Source of the DNA: a virus
DNA: 39,504 bases
Reading direction: 5' to 3' (one strand)
IMG/VR virus record: IMGVR_UViG_3300021375_000068
Span: 1 to 39,504 of that record
Shown here: piece by piece, positions 23,105-31,246 of the stretch
Position numbering within the stretch: the first letter of the stretch is position 1
Layout of the letters: every line of letters starts with the position of its first letter
Made by a program: the position numbers and the translations under genes
Notes under the pieces: model-generated
Told to the model about the DNA's origin: nothing
The model's input: only the letters and a program-made list of their open reading frames with translations
Databases searched by the model: none

Positions 23105-24136
23105 CTATTTAGACGACTGTCTTGAACGAATCATAGCAAGTATATCTTCTGCTTTTGATCCTGACTCTGCTGGTGCCGCTTCAGCTGGTGCTGGAGTAGC
23201 CGCAGGTGCTGTTTCAGCTACAGGTTCTACTTTTGGAGCTTCTACTGCTGGAGCAGGTGTTGCTGTCGCTGTAGGTGCCACTTGTTCAAAAGTGTCTGCT
23301 TTTGGAGCCGCTGGTGCCGCTGTTGCTGGTGTTGATCCTGCTGGCGCTTGCATGCCATATGGTCTAAAATAAGCACCATATTTCTCTGCGTCATACGGTC
23401 TACCGTCTACTGATGCTTCAAACATTTCTTTCATAACTTTAAGTTCAACTTCACTAGGTTTCTTAGGAAGAAAATCATTTAAGTTATATAAGCCATGTTT
23501 ATCAATAGCCGCTTGTTCAGCTTCTGTTAACGCAGTTTCTTTACGTGCCCATGTTGATGTTGTGTAATCAGCATAACCACCTTTCTGTGTTTTAACAACA
23601 CGGAAGTCAATACCACGCATTGGATCTGTAGGTAGTTCTTCCATCTCTGGATCCATTAATGCTGTTTTAATAATATTGAAAATCTGTGGACTCATAACAA
23701 ATCTACGGATTGGATTCTCTGGTGTTTGATCATCTGATAACGGATTCTCTCTTACAAAGCCTTGGAATAAGTATGAACGTTTCTTCCAATACTTGCGACC
23801 CATTTCTTCTAATGCTGGATCTTTAAACCAAGTTCTAACTTCTGCTAGAATTGGACACGACTCGCCCCACATTTCAATACAAGGAATCTGTACTTGGACT
23901 TGTTTATTGTCCATTTCGCCTTTAATGCCGTTAAATGGTAAACGAATCATGTTACGTTCAACCCAAAAGAATGAGTTGTTTGGATCACCGTCACCTAAGA
24001 ATCTAAGTGTTGATGTCGCACCTTCCTGAATATTCCAGTGTGGATAGATAGCGTTATCGCCGCCACCTTGTGAATTGTTTGATGTTCTTGCTTCTGCTTG
24101 TGTGAGTTTTGCTCTAATTTCTGCCAATGATGCCAT
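23105..24136 (-). CDS. 32: gp32-like single-stranded DNA-binding protein
   Basis: A 343-residue protein (T4 gp32 is 301). The start is the ATG at 24134-24136 (MASLAEIRAKL) with AGGAGAAG just upstream; an upstream TTG-extended frame of 19 residues is rejected. The N-terminal LAEIRAKLTQAE corresponds to the cooperativity region; the central OB-like core has aromatic residues (FFWVERNMIRLPF, YWKKRSYLFQGFV). Instead of T4's acidic linker the C-terminus has about 75 residues of Ala/Pro/Thr/Glu low complexity, ending in AEDILAMIRSRQ, probably the partner-binding tip. It has its own early promoter and a stable 3' hairpin. Confidence 0.9.
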   Translation of the reverse strand: MASLAEIRAKLTQAEARTSNNSQGGGDNAIYPHWNIQEGATSTLRFLGDGDPNNSFFWVERNMIRLPFNGIKGEMDNKQVQVQIPCIEMWGESCPILAEVRTWFKDPALEEMGRKYWKKRSYLFQGFVRENPLSDDQTPENPIRRFVMSPQIFNIIKTALMDPEMEELPTDPMRGIDFRVVKTQKGGYADYTTSTWARKETALTEAEQAAIDKHGLYNLNDFLPKKPSEVELKVMKEMFEASVDGRPYDAEKYGAYFRPYGMQAPAGSTPATAAPAAPKADTFEQVAPTATATPAPAVEAPKVEPVAETAPAATPAPAEAAPAESGSKAEDILAMIRSRQSSK

Positions 24137-24200
24137 TGTACTTCTCCTATATGTGCCATAATGTTTATTTTTAAATGTGTATAAATCATACAACAGTTAC

Positions 24201-24229
24201 ATTATATGATACTTTATTTAGCTTTACAA
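24201..24229 (-). promoter_or_regulatory. Probable early sigma-70 promoter of gp32 (TTGTAA-N17-TATAAT)
   Basis: -10 TATAAT at 24201-24206 and a weaker -35 TTGTAA at 24224-24229, 17 bp apart. Predicted leader of about 58 nt, long enough for the translational autoregulation known for T4 gp32, though no operator is recognised here. Confidence 0.55.
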
Positions 24230-24261
24230 CCATTATATTAGTATATTTTACCAAAGTCGTA

Positions 24262-24299
24262 AAAAAAGAGTATAACTTACGTACAGTATACTCTTTTTT
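24262..24299 (-). terminator. Strong bidirectional terminator between late and gp32 units
   Basis: A 13-bp perfect stem (24262-24274 with 24287-24299) made of A6-GAGTATA and its complement, 12-nt loop, with T tracts on both strands. A second small inverted repeat TCGTAC-TAA-GTACGA (24304-24318) lies just before it on the minus strand. It ends the late operon after the 740-residue gene. Confidence 0.85.
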
Positions 24300-24320
24300 A
24301 CAGCTCGTACTAAGTACGAA

Positions 24321-26543
24321 CTATCTAGCCAACCTTAATATTGCTTCTAATTCATCTTCTGTAACTTTGTAAACTTTACCGTCTACTTCAAATTCTTGTT
24401 TGCCATCTTTTTTAGCTTGAGCTAACGCACCTGAGAATTCATTTCCTTCTTCAAAGTCATCTTCTTCAATGGCTTCAGTTACGCCACAAGCTTTTAAAAA
24501 TCTTTCTTTGTCAAACCGTGGATTCATTTTCGCAAACTTATCACAGTATTCTTTTGCTTTAGCTTTACGATCAGCCATATTTGGATTATCTTTAAGTAAG
24601 TCAGCTACCATTTGAAAGTCTTTTCTAGTAGGGCCTTCGGCAACAACTTCTTCAGTGCTTTCATTAGCTTGTTTAAGAGCATCTTCAACTTCAGGATGTT
24701 TAGTTAATCCTGGGTGTATAGCATCAATAGCATCTGTTGCGTCTGTCATATCACCTTTCATGTGCATTGCTATTCTAATAGCTTTCTGTACTTCTTCTTG
24801 TGTGAATTTACCTTCGTTCATTTCTGTATCCTCTGCGGCTAAGTCTTCTTTTTTTATTTTACTAATGTATGCTGGTTTTTTAGGATCTTGTCTTAGTCCT
24901 TTAGTTTTAACTTCGTCCCAGTATATTGGCTTTTTAGTTTTATATTTTTCTTCAAATTCTTCGTCTGATAATTCGTCTATATCCGTCATCAGGTCTTTCA
25001 TTTTACCTTCAGTTACTGCGTTATCTTTTGAGTATGTGTTAACAATGTTGTCGACCCATGCACTTACGTCACTGGTTCCTATCTCTTGTAGATCACTCCA
25101 ATCTTCACTGTCTACATAGTCTCTAATCGCATCCATTGTTTCTTTTGGTCCACCTACTTTAATAACTAGATCTAGATTGTCTTGGAAACGTCGAAGAATA
25201 GCATCGTGTACTGCCTCTCTATTCTCATCTTCTTCCAGATCAACAACATCAACATACTTGCCTTCGCCATCACAGTCTGGGCAATCATGTTTTTTATGTT
25301 CTTCATCGCGATATTCACCTGCGCCACGACAAGTTGGGCATTCATATTCTTTGTCTTCCATAGGCACGTCTGCGTCTCTTGCGTCCCACTCTGCTTCAGC
25401 ATCTGCTTGGCATTCATCTCTATATTGCTCGTCTGAACACTTAGTTACATGTACTCTGTTTTGTTCGTTATCTACATCAGCATGATATGTTATTGTTTTA
25501 CCATCCTTTTCAATTTTGCCTTCAAATTCTGTAGGATCAAACCCTTCTCCTAAGTCTAGCTGGGTTGTTTCATCTGCCCATTGTTCAAATTCGTTAAGTT
25601 CTTTCATAACTGAGTTCCTCGCCTCTAATTTATTTAATACCGGAATAGCTTCTTCTATCCTAGTATCTAGTAGTGTCTCTGTAAACATATCACGTAACTG
25701 ATCTGTAATTTCTTCATGTACATTGTCTAAACTAGGATCAAACTGATCAAACTGTTCACGGTATCCTCGTTTACCAATCATACGTTTAACTTTCTTTTTA
25801 AGATCAGCATAATGTCTAACACCGGCTTCTCTCATTGCTGTTGTAGCTGTATCTGTAAATTCTTTGCCTCTACTTGCTCTTACAAAATTACCTAATACTC
25901 CTATGTCTGATACTAGTTCACAGATGTGTTGTCCAAATTGATCATGTGGAGTTCCACCTTCGCTTACGTGTCTAGCCATAGCACGACCAGCAAATAATTT
26001 TGTAAAAGGTAGTTTAAAACGTTCACCGTCTGCATTCTCAATATACAGTGAAGATATATTTCTATATCGTTTATCGCCTTGTTCCTCGTCAATTGGTTTT
26101 GAATGTACTATTTTAAGTTTTGCTTCTTTTGTTGGTTTGGTATATGATGTTTTCTTATAACCATAGTATTTTGATTCTTCAACTTGACTTCTTGTTTTCA
26201 TTGCATATTTTAATTTATTCATATTCTTTAATTCAAAACCTAACATATTGCGTCTTGAAAAATGTCTCAGCTGGTAGAGAAAATCATACCACTCGCTTCT
26301 ATGGTCTTTCTCCATACCTCTACCTAAAGAGTCACCATAAAATACTTCTAAGTTACCTTCTGGAGTGATAGTAATTACAATCGTGCCATAGTTAGTGTCG
26401 TCTATCTTATAATCAAAGCTAAACAGTTCAGCTTCTTTAGGATCAGCCGCTTCTTTACCTTTGTTATCTCTAGTAACTAGTTCAAAGTTTTTGGTCGTTA
26501 ATAAGTTATATAAATTCTGGTTAATGTCTGTTTTTGATATCAT
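24321..26543 (-). CDS. Large late protein with DnaJ-type zinc motifs
   Basis: A 740-residue acidic protein. Residues 402-430 hold two CxxCxGxG motifs (CPTCRGAG and CPDCDGEG), the zinc-binding repeat of DnaJ-type proteins, between long charged helical regions. The N-terminus (MISKTDINQNLYNLLTTKNFE) is compact and mixed; the C-terminal 200 residues contain lysine/glutamate-rich segments and short linker-separated helices. A leaderless-type late promoter ends 5 nt before the ATG and a strong terminator follows the stop. It is the last gene after the large terminase, so a role in head assembly, packaging or as an ejected protein is likely but not shown. Confidence 0.55.
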   Translation of the reverse strand: MISKTDINQNLYNLLTTKNFELVTRDNKGKEAADPKEAELFSFDYKIDDTNYGTIVITITPEGNLEVFYGDSLGRGMEKDHRSEWYDFLYQLRHFSRRNMLGFELKNMNKLKYAMKTRSQVEESKYYGYKKTSYTKPTKEAKLKIVHSKPIDEEQGDKRYRNISSLYIENADGERFKLPFTKLFAGRAMARHVSEGGTPHDQFGQHICELVSDIGVLGNFVRASRGKEFTDTATTAMREAGVRHYADLKKKVKRMIGKRGYREQFDQFDPSLDNVHEEITDQLRDMFTETLLDTRIEEAIPVLNKLEARNSVMKELNEFEQWADETTQLDLGEGFDPTEFEGKIEKDGKTITYHADVDNEQNRVHVTKCSDEQYRDECQADAEAEWDARDADVPMEDKEYECPTCRGAGEYRDEEHKKHDCPDCDGEGKYVDVVDLEEDENREAVHDAILRRFQDNLDLVIKVGGPKETMDAIRDYVDSEDWSDLQEIGTSDVSAWVDNIVNTYSKDNAVTEGKMKDLMTDIDELSDEEFEEKYKTKKPIYWDEVKTKGLRQDPKKPAYISKIKKEDLAAEDTEMNEGKFTQEEVQKAIRIAMHMKGDMTDATDAIDAIHPGLTKHPEVEDALKQANESTEEVVAEGPTRKDFQMVADLLKDNPNMADRKAKAKEYCDKFAKMNPRFDKERFLKACGVTEAIEEDDFEEGNEFSGALAQAKKDGKQEFEVDGKVYKVTEDELEAILRLAR

Positions 26544-26548
26544 AGCAA

Positions 26549-26556
26549 TATTTATC
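26549..26556 (-). promoter_or_regulatory. T4-type late promoter (GATAAATA), leaderless spacing
   Basis: GATAAATA followed by TTGCT and the ATG at 26541-26543. It begins within the stop codon of the terminase gene. No Shine-Dalgarno is present. Confidence 0.6.
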
Positions 26557-28124
26557 TAAAACATTATAAACGGCATCGGGTCAATTCGATTATCGCTGTG
26601 GTCTGTCATTGTTTCACCTATACTTTTATGATAATTTTGTATCTGTTGTAGCATTCTAACTGCTAAAATTGTAGCCATAACCAGATCGTCGTGTTCACCT
26701 GGTTTGGCCGCATAGCTTGTTCCATGTGCTACAAAATTTTTAAGTTCACTGATCAATGCTTTTGATTTAACTGTTAATCTTTTTTGTTCAACTAGTGTTT
26801 TAAATTTACTACAAGACGCTATTTTATTTTTATTTGTTGTGTTAAAGCCTTTACGATATCGTCTTCCAACTCCTGCCTTCTTGTCTTCACTTAAAAATAT
26901 ACCTTTAATACTATCTTCACCGTAGTCAGCAATAGATATCAATGCGGCTTCACCTATAGTATTGTTCTCTACAGAATAATATATATTATTTCTTTCACCT
27001 ACCTGACTTTCTAACGCTTTAATTATATCAGCAAAGATTCTAACTTGTTCGGGTATTGTGGTTTTATTATGTTTCCACTCTGCTACCTGTGTCATTGTAT
27101 TGGCATCGAATATTTCCATTGCGGCATAATCACCACCTGTTCCTAAACTTGGATCCCAGGCTACAACATATAAGTGATTAGGAGTTATATCGCCAAACCA
27201 ACGAACTTGTCCTGTTTTTTTGCCTGGCTCTTCGCCGTGCATTTCCATTAAGTGTATTGGAGCAATCAGTGTTTCATCGTTAATAATAAATTCACAATCC
27301 ATTTCACGTCTAAAACGTTCATCACCTAATTTAGCACGTTCTTCATCTGCCCACGTGTCATCCCTGTCAGGATGTTCTTTCCAATATGACCGGAATGCTT
27401 TAAATCCATTGACTCCTAGTTTTGTTTCGTTACCATGTTCATCTTCGCACTTGTTTGCTCCTTTCCATAATAGAGCAAATTGATCTTCATCTGAGTTTGG
27501 AGTTGATGTAATAATTGCTTTACCACCTGTTGCTAGTGTAGGTGATATTGAAGTCCAAAACTCTCGAGCAATAGTAGGTCTAACAAACGCGAACTCATCA
27601 CAGTACAACATTGATATTGACATACCTCGTCCAGTGTTTTCAGTTGTTGTTTGTGCTACTATACGACTGCCGTTGTCGAATTCTATACTACCTTTATTAT
27701 AACTAACAGCACCTGCTCTGATATGATCTGGACATGCTTCGTATGCGTATCTAACACGTTGCATAATCTCCTGAGCACCTGCATATTTGTGTGCGGCTAC
27801 TAATACTGTTGCATCTGATACAAACATAGCATACCATAACAAATAGCCTGCGGCTGATGTTGATTTACCTGTTTGCCTAGGCATCATTGATATTGAATAA
27901 CGATAGTTATGATATGTATCTATTAGCCGTTCTTGATATTCAAATGGCTTGTACTTGATACCACCGCGAGTAGGATGTTGTATATGGAAAAAGTTCTGCA
28001 TAAAATATATTGGACCCGTTACAGGGTCAGCACATAACGCAAACTCGTTTACTTGTTCCTGTGTGTATACTGTTTTTTTGTGGGCTTTCTTAATTAATAC
28101 GCCATCTAGTGACTTGTTGGCCAT
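26556..28124 (-). CDS. 17: Large terminase subunit (gp17-like)
   Basis: A 522-residue packaging motor (T4 gp17 is 610; the missing part is mostly N-terminal). The ATPase domain has Walker A PRQTGKST (82-89), VAAHKYAGAQ (adenine/motif region), Walker B LYCDEFAF with catalytic Glu near 177, and the TSTPN coupling motif (about 206-210). The RNase H-like nuclease domain follows, with its first Asp in VAWDPSLGTGGDYAAMEIFD (near 324), VENN and a C-terminal HDDLVMA (catalytic Asp). The ATG follows an AAGGACAAG Shine-Dalgarno. It packs DNA into the prohead through the portal and cuts concatemers. Confidence 0.95.
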   Translation of the reverse strand: MANKSLDGVLIKKAHKKTVYTQEQVNEFALCADPVTGPIYFMQNFFHIQHPTRGGIKYKPFEYQERLIDTYHNYRYSISMMPRQTGKSTSAAGYLLWYAMFVSDATVLVAAHKYAGAQEIMQRVRYAYEACPDHIRAGAVSYNKGSIEFDNGSRIVAQTTTENTGRGMSISMLYCDEFAFVRPTIAREFWTSISPTLATGGKAIITSTPNSDEDQFALLWKGANKCEDEHGNETKLGVNGFKAFRSYWKEHPDRDDTWADEERAKLGDERFRREMDCEFIINDETLIAPIHLMEMHGEEPGKKTGQVRWFGDITPNHLYVVAWDPSLGTGGDYAAMEIFDANTMTQVAEWKHNKTTIPEQVRIFADIIKALESQVGERNNIYYSVENNTIGEAALISIADYGEDSIKGIFLSEDKKAGVGRRYRKGFNTTNKNKIASCSKFKTLVEQKRLTVKSKALISELKNFVAHGTSYAAKPGEHDDLVMATILAVRMLQQIQNYHKSIGETMTDHSDNRIDPMPFIMF

Positions 28125-28328
28125 TTACTTGTCCTTGGGCATTGGATTCTCACCTGTCAGGCGAGGCTGAGCAAACCATAACTTAAACCACTCTTCTGTA
28201 CCTGGCTGAATGTTATGTTTTTTCTGGTAGCTAGACTTTTCAGATGCTGTGTGGCTTATGTTTTCGCCCATTGAATTGCCGTGTTGATCAGTAACTCCGG
28301 CTAATCTTTTTAAATCATTTATATCCAT
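28125..28328 (-). CDS. Small protein upstream of the terminase
   Basis: A 67-residue protein starting MDINDLKRLAG and ending EEWFKLWFAQPRLTGENPMPKDK. No motif is recognised. Its stop is immediately before the terminase ATG, and a late-type element GTTAAATA ends 5 nt before its own ATG, which has no Shine-Dalgarno. The position could suggest a packaging accessory; it is much shorter than gp16 of T4 (164), and a better small-terminase candidate lies at 33909. Late expression is inferred from the promoter. Confidence 0.6.
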   Translation of the reverse strand: MDINDLKRLAGVTDQHGNSMGENISHTASEKSSYQKKHNIQPGTEEWFKLWFAQPRLTGENPMPKDK

Positions 28329-28332
28329 ACAC

Positions 28333-28980
28333 TTATTTAACGTCGATGTTGCCTATTTTATTTGCTAATACACAATTATATGTTTCTTGTGCTGTTTTCT
28401 TTGTTTCGTTATTAGTAATAGGAATTTGTGCGTTTCGATACCATTCTATACTAAAACCTGCTCTAGAAATAAGACTTTGTAGTGCTACTTCTCCTAGTAC
28501 TGAATAGTGTTGCGGCCAAGTTTCAGCTCCTCTAGGTCCCACTGGCTGAGGCATTTCTACATACAGTTTTCCTTTTTTCTTAAGCAGTCTATTATACTCT
28601 AACAAAGCAAAGTAAGGAAAAGGACTATGTTCAAGTGCGTGTCTACAAAAAATAAAATCGTATGAGGCATCTGGTCGTTTAATAAAATTAATATCAGTGC
28701 TAATATACTTGTGGCCCTTTGCTTTTAAAGCACTTTTGTCACCTTCAGTCATTGAAGTACTTGTGATATCAGTATATCCTAACTTTTTCATATGATCACT
28801 GAAATATCCAACTCCGGATCCAATATCTAAGATTTTTGAATTTTTCTTAAGTTTTAACGGAACTATAAAATTTTCAATCACTTGCTCGGTAATTCTTTCT
28901 AACACTGGATCTTCTCCTTCATCTTTAACAGTATTGAGAGCATGGTCATAGTATAGTTTTAATTTTGTTGCGTTAAACAT
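28333..28980 (-). CDS. SAM-dependent methyltransferase (class I)
   Basis: A 215-residue protein: motif I ILDIGSGVGYFSDHM (50-64), acidic second strand around TSTSMTE, motif IV-like DFIFCRHALEHSPFP (with the HALEH typical of small-molecule methyltransferases), and motif V-like KLYVEMPQP. These features place it among UbiE/Methyltransf_11-type enzymes acting on small molecules or sugars. It is located among late head genes, next to the small terminase-adjacent gene, unlike the other two methyltransferases in the glycan cassette. Substrate unknown. Confidence 0.8.
   Translation of the reverse strand: MFNATKLKLYYDHALNTVKDEGEDPVLERITEQVIENFIVPLKLKKNSKILDIGSGVGYFSDHMKKLGYTDITSTSMTEGDKSALKAKGHKYISTDINFIKRPDASYDFIFCRHALEHSPFPYFALLEYNRLLKKKGKLYVEMPQPVGPRGAETWPQHYSVLGEVALQSLISRAGFSIEWYRNAQIPITNNETKKTAQETYNCVLANKIGNIDVK
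28334..28341 (-). promoter_or_regulatory. Weak late-type element (GTTAAATA), leaderless spacing
   Basis: GTTAAATA, then AGTGT, then the ATG at 28326-28328. It overlaps the last codons and stop of the methyltransferase gene. Two mismatches to TATAAATA, but same 5-nt spacing as the stronger sites. Confidence 0.4.
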
Positions 28981-29014
28981 TGGGTATTTCCTAGTGATTA
29001 GTTGTTGTACTTAC

Positions 29015-29632
29015 TTATAGAGCTTTTTCTGTATACTCTGATTTTTTCCAACCTAGTAGGTGGTTGGCTTTCCAGTCATTTTGTGTGAATGCTTTGAGGT
29101 GTTGCCATTGGTCTCTTTCACGCCATATTGATCTAGCGGCCTCCTCAAAGTCTATACGTTCTATACGATCTTCAAATTTATATAACTTATCTTGAAACTC
29201 GTTAAAGTCATTGAAGTCACATTCAATGTGTAGCACCTCAAAGATTTCTCCGCTTTCTGTAATGTAGTCTAGATCAAAGTCATACCCCCATTGCTGTTTA
29301 GTACGCAACAATAAGTCTGCTTGTGGTATAGTTGATTTTAGTTCTTGGAGTTGTTCTTGAGCTTGACCTTCATATGAACAACGATGTAAGATCATAGCAT
29401 GATCAAAGTGTAGCCTATCATGATCAATGGTCATCCATTCTTCTTGCCATAGTCTGTGATTAAGTATAGGTTGCTCTATAGGGTGGTTTTCCGCTTCGTA
29501 GTAGCGTTGTTCTGCTTGACATAGCTCAAAGCCATCCTTGTCGTAATAACGAAAATCTTCGGCTGTAAGTCCGTCAACAGCTTGTTGGCATCTAGGATTG
29601 CGTACTAAAGGAACATCAATACGTTGAAACAT
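29015..29632 (-). CDS. Unknown conserved-type phage protein
   Basis: A 205-residue acidic protein rich in aromatic residues, histidine and glutamine. Seen: MFQRIDVPLVRNPRCQQAVDGL at the N-terminus, HFDHAMILHRCSYEGQAQEQL in the middle and IRIDFEEAARSIWRERDQW toward the end. No catalytic signature, membrane segment or repeat is recognised. It lies in the late block between the methyltransferase and the cluster of probable head proteins. Its start follows a TAATG-like context. Function cannot be assigned. Confidence 0.6.
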   Translation of the reverse strand: MFQRIDVPLVRNPRCQQAVDGLTAEDFRYYDKDGFELCQAEQRYYEAENHPIEQPILNHRLWQEEWMTIDHDRLHFDHAMILHRCSYEGQAQEQLQELKSTIPQADLLLRTKQQWGYDFDLDYITESGEIFEVLHIECDFNDFNEFQDKLYKFEDRIERIDFEEAARSIWRERDQWQHLKAFTQNDWKANHLLGWKKSEYTEKAL

Positions 29633-29689
29633 TACGCTGTGTTATCTCTGTTGGCCATCTCTAGGCTTCCACTATGTTGATGTAATTTC

Positions 29690-30079
29690 TCATTTCTTAT
29701 ACTTGTTTGTGACGTTCTTAGCAGAGCCTTTCCTATCTTTGTTTGGATCCTGTCTGCGTTTTCTATTTACTGCTTGTGCTATTGCTTTTTTACCGCCTTT
29801 AGCTCTTAAACTAGCCGCCTTAGACTTTGATAAACATTTAGGTTTGCCTTCTCCTTCTCCAGCATCTCCACATTTACCTATACGTTCGCCTTTAGTGTTA
29901 TAGCGATCCCAGCCGCCTCCTCCTGCTCCGCCTTTTTTACCTTTGCCAAACCAAGCACGTAAATCTTCTGTTGTTCTTGATTTCTTAGGAGTTTTGCGGC
30001 ACTTCATTTTCTTATCATGAGAACAATAGTATTCACCATACTGACAACTAAGTTCTGTTATGAAGTCACTAGCTCTCAT
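29690..30079 (-). CDS. Basic protein with capsid-targeting-like N-terminus
   Basis: A 129-residue, strongly basic, glycine-rich protein. MRASDFITE at the start matches the T4 capsid-targeting pattern with an I-x-E cleavage site (residues 7-9). Then come CQYGEYYCSHDKKMKC, a Gly-rich GKKGGAGGGGW linker, and a KPKCLSKSKAASLRAKGGKKAI module with lysine/arginine tail. The charge and cysteines suggest nucleic-acid binding. The ATG overlaps the upstream TGA as ATGA. It may be packaged with DNA into the head; this is inference from N-terminus, charge and late context. Confidence 0.6.
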   Translation of the reverse strand: MRASDFITELSCQYGEYYCSHDKKMKCRKTPKKSRTTEDLRAWFGKGKKGGAGGGGWDRYNTKGERIGKCGDAGEGEGKPKCLSKSKAASLRAKGGKKAIAQAVNRKRRQDPNKDRKGSAKNVTNKYKK

Positions 30080-30633
30080 TTCTTTTTACTGTTGCCCCAG
30101 TTCTTAGCACCTACTTTACGGCACTTAGACAAAGCACCTGACGCATACGCACTAGGCCATACTTTGTATCTTGATTTTACTTTATGATAGCAAGCATCCT
30201 TTTCGCCAGCCGCTTCATCAAATTGTGCTTCTGTTAAGCCTTGATCTTCGTGCATACCAAAGTTGCCTGACGTAGATGCCTGTTTAATGCCGTTTTCTTC
30301 TGCCCAGACGTCTATTGACATAGCTAGCTGGAAATCAAGCACTGTAAGACCCTTAACGTCAAACGTAGACGTCTTTACTTTAACTTCTGTAACGTCTTGT
30401 GTTACTTCTGCAAAGTGATCCATTTTCTCAGATAGGTCATTAATAAAGCCTATCATTTCTTCTGCTTGTCTATGATCTTGGCAAACATACATTGTTTGTA
30501 TTTCTCTATGATCTAACATTTCCCAGTCTGGGAGAAACTTGTTTTTGATTTGATCTAATTGCTCGTCGTTAGGAACAAATTCCTCTAGGTCGTTCTCTCT
30601 GTATTTTCCTTCTGTAATTTCAGTAAACTTCAT
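30076..30633 (-). CDS. Pterin-dehydratase-like domain fused to a phage C-terminal module
   Basis: A 185-residue protein. Residues about 30-115 follow the pattern of pterin-4a-carbinolamine dehydratase: DWEMLDHREIQTMYVCQDHR, IGFINDLSEKMDHFAEV, VKVKTSTFDVKGLTVLDFQLA. The enzyme's HHP and TH catalytic histidines are replaced (HF at 73-74, TF at 90-91), so activity is probably lost. The C-terminus (CYHKVKSRYKVWPSAYASGAL, then KCRK) is a basic module seen on phage proteins. The N-terminus MKFTEITE carries an I-x-E like its neighbours. It overlaps both neighbours by 4 nt. Confidence 0.55.
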   Translation of the reverse strand: MKFTEITEGKYRENDLEEFVPNDEQLDQIKNKFLPDWEMLDHREIQTMYVCQDHRQAEEMIGFINDLSEKMDHFAEVTQDVTEVKVKTSTFDVKGLTVLDFQLAMSIDVWAEENGIKQASTSGNFGMHEDQGLTEAQFDEAAGEKDACYHKVKSRYKVWPSAYASGALSKCRKVGAKNWGNSKKK

Positions 30634-31088
30634 TTTTTCTTTTCCATTAGTTTAACAGCTTTGTTATAGTCTGTCATATTAATAGCACCTTCACGTAGAA
30701 GTTTTTCTCTATTAACTAAATGCTTTGCTTCAACTTCGTCTTTTGATCCACCAAAGTATGCTACACAATGTCCTGATTCAATCATTACATCTGTTGCCAT
30801 TTTGCCGTCATTGGTTATGAAGTCACCCAAGATACGTCCAAACTTACCTTTACTATCATACTTCTGGCATTTTAGAACTGATTTTTTACCTAGTAGTGAT
30901 TTAAGTTTATCCTTTGCGGCTAATCCAAATACTTTTTCTACTTTGTCTCTTGTACGACTTTCTGGTGTATCAATACCCATGATGCGAACACGTTCTTTAA
31001 CTAATACTACGCCAAAGCCTAGGTCAATGTCTACATCAACTGTGTCACCGTCTACTACTCTTTTAATTGTTACTGCATATTCGTACAT
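30630..31088 (-). CDS. Staphylococcal-nuclease-like endonuclease
   Basis: A 152-residue SNase-fold nuclease (micrococcal nuclease mature form is 149). The core motif VVDGDTVDVDIDL (11-23), then RVRIMGIDTPE (33-43) with catalytic Arg35 and Glu43, and KFGRILGD (82-89) with the second catalytic Arg at 85. All three catalytic residues are present, so it is probably active and calcium-dependent. No signal peptide, so it acts in the host cell or is packaged. It lies in the late head cluster; similar nucleases are common in marine T4-like phages. Host DNA degradation is a plausible role. Confidence 0.88.
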   Translation of the reverse strand: MYEYAVTIKRVVDGDTVDVDIDLGFGVVLVKERVRIMGIDTPESRTRDKVEKVFGLAAKDKLKSLLGKKSVLKCQKYDSKGKFGRILGDFITNDGKMATDVMIESGHCVAYFGGSKDEVEAKHLVNREKLLREGAINMTDYNKAVKLMEKKK

Positions 31089-31090
31089 GT

Positions 31091-31246
31091 TTAATCCCTT
31101 ACATCTGCTAACACCACTGGTTCTTGGATGTATTCTGTTTGTTGTTCTTCTTGTGTTAATTCACATTGGCAATCTGGGCAGTCCCAACACTCTGTACATG
31201 ATTGTCCACAATGACATCCACACCCACAGCTTGCACAATTACTCAT
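31091..31246 (-). CDS. Tiny cysteine-rich, metallothionein-like protein
   Basis: A 51-residue protein with ten cysteines in its first 28 residues, arranged as C4, C7, C9, C11, C13, C17, C20, C23, C26 and C28 (CxxC and CxC repeats, also H12), followed by an acidic tail (ELTQEEQQTEYIQEP). The ATG at 31244-31246 overlaps the stop of the upstream gene as TAATG, and the reading frame exactly fills the 157-bp gap between two genes, which supports it as real. The spacing suits cluster-type zinc or copper binding as in metallothioneins; a redox or iron-sulphur role is also possible. No homologue is recognised. Confidence 0.75.
   Translation of the reverse strand: MSNCASCGCGCHCGQSCTECWDCPDCQCELTQEEQQTEYIQEPVVLADVRD

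Noticed and set aside
23076-23372. Plus-strand Ala/Gly-rich reading frame
   Set aside because: It is antisense to the Ala/Pro-rich tail of gp32 and owes its length to that repeat composition.
24137-24193. Extended gp32 start with 19 extra residues
   Set aside because: MASLAEIRAKL at 24136 has a strong AGGAGAAG Shine-Dalgarno and matches the known gp32 N-terminal pattern.
25172-25485. Three overlapping reading frames opposite or inside the 740-residue gene
   Set aside because: They have no start signals, low-complexity composition and lie wholly inside a well-supported gene.
29633-29689. Eight-codon frame MANRDNTA before the 205-residue gene
   Set aside because: Too short to support; no Shine-Dalgarno, and the 57-bp gap shows nothing else.
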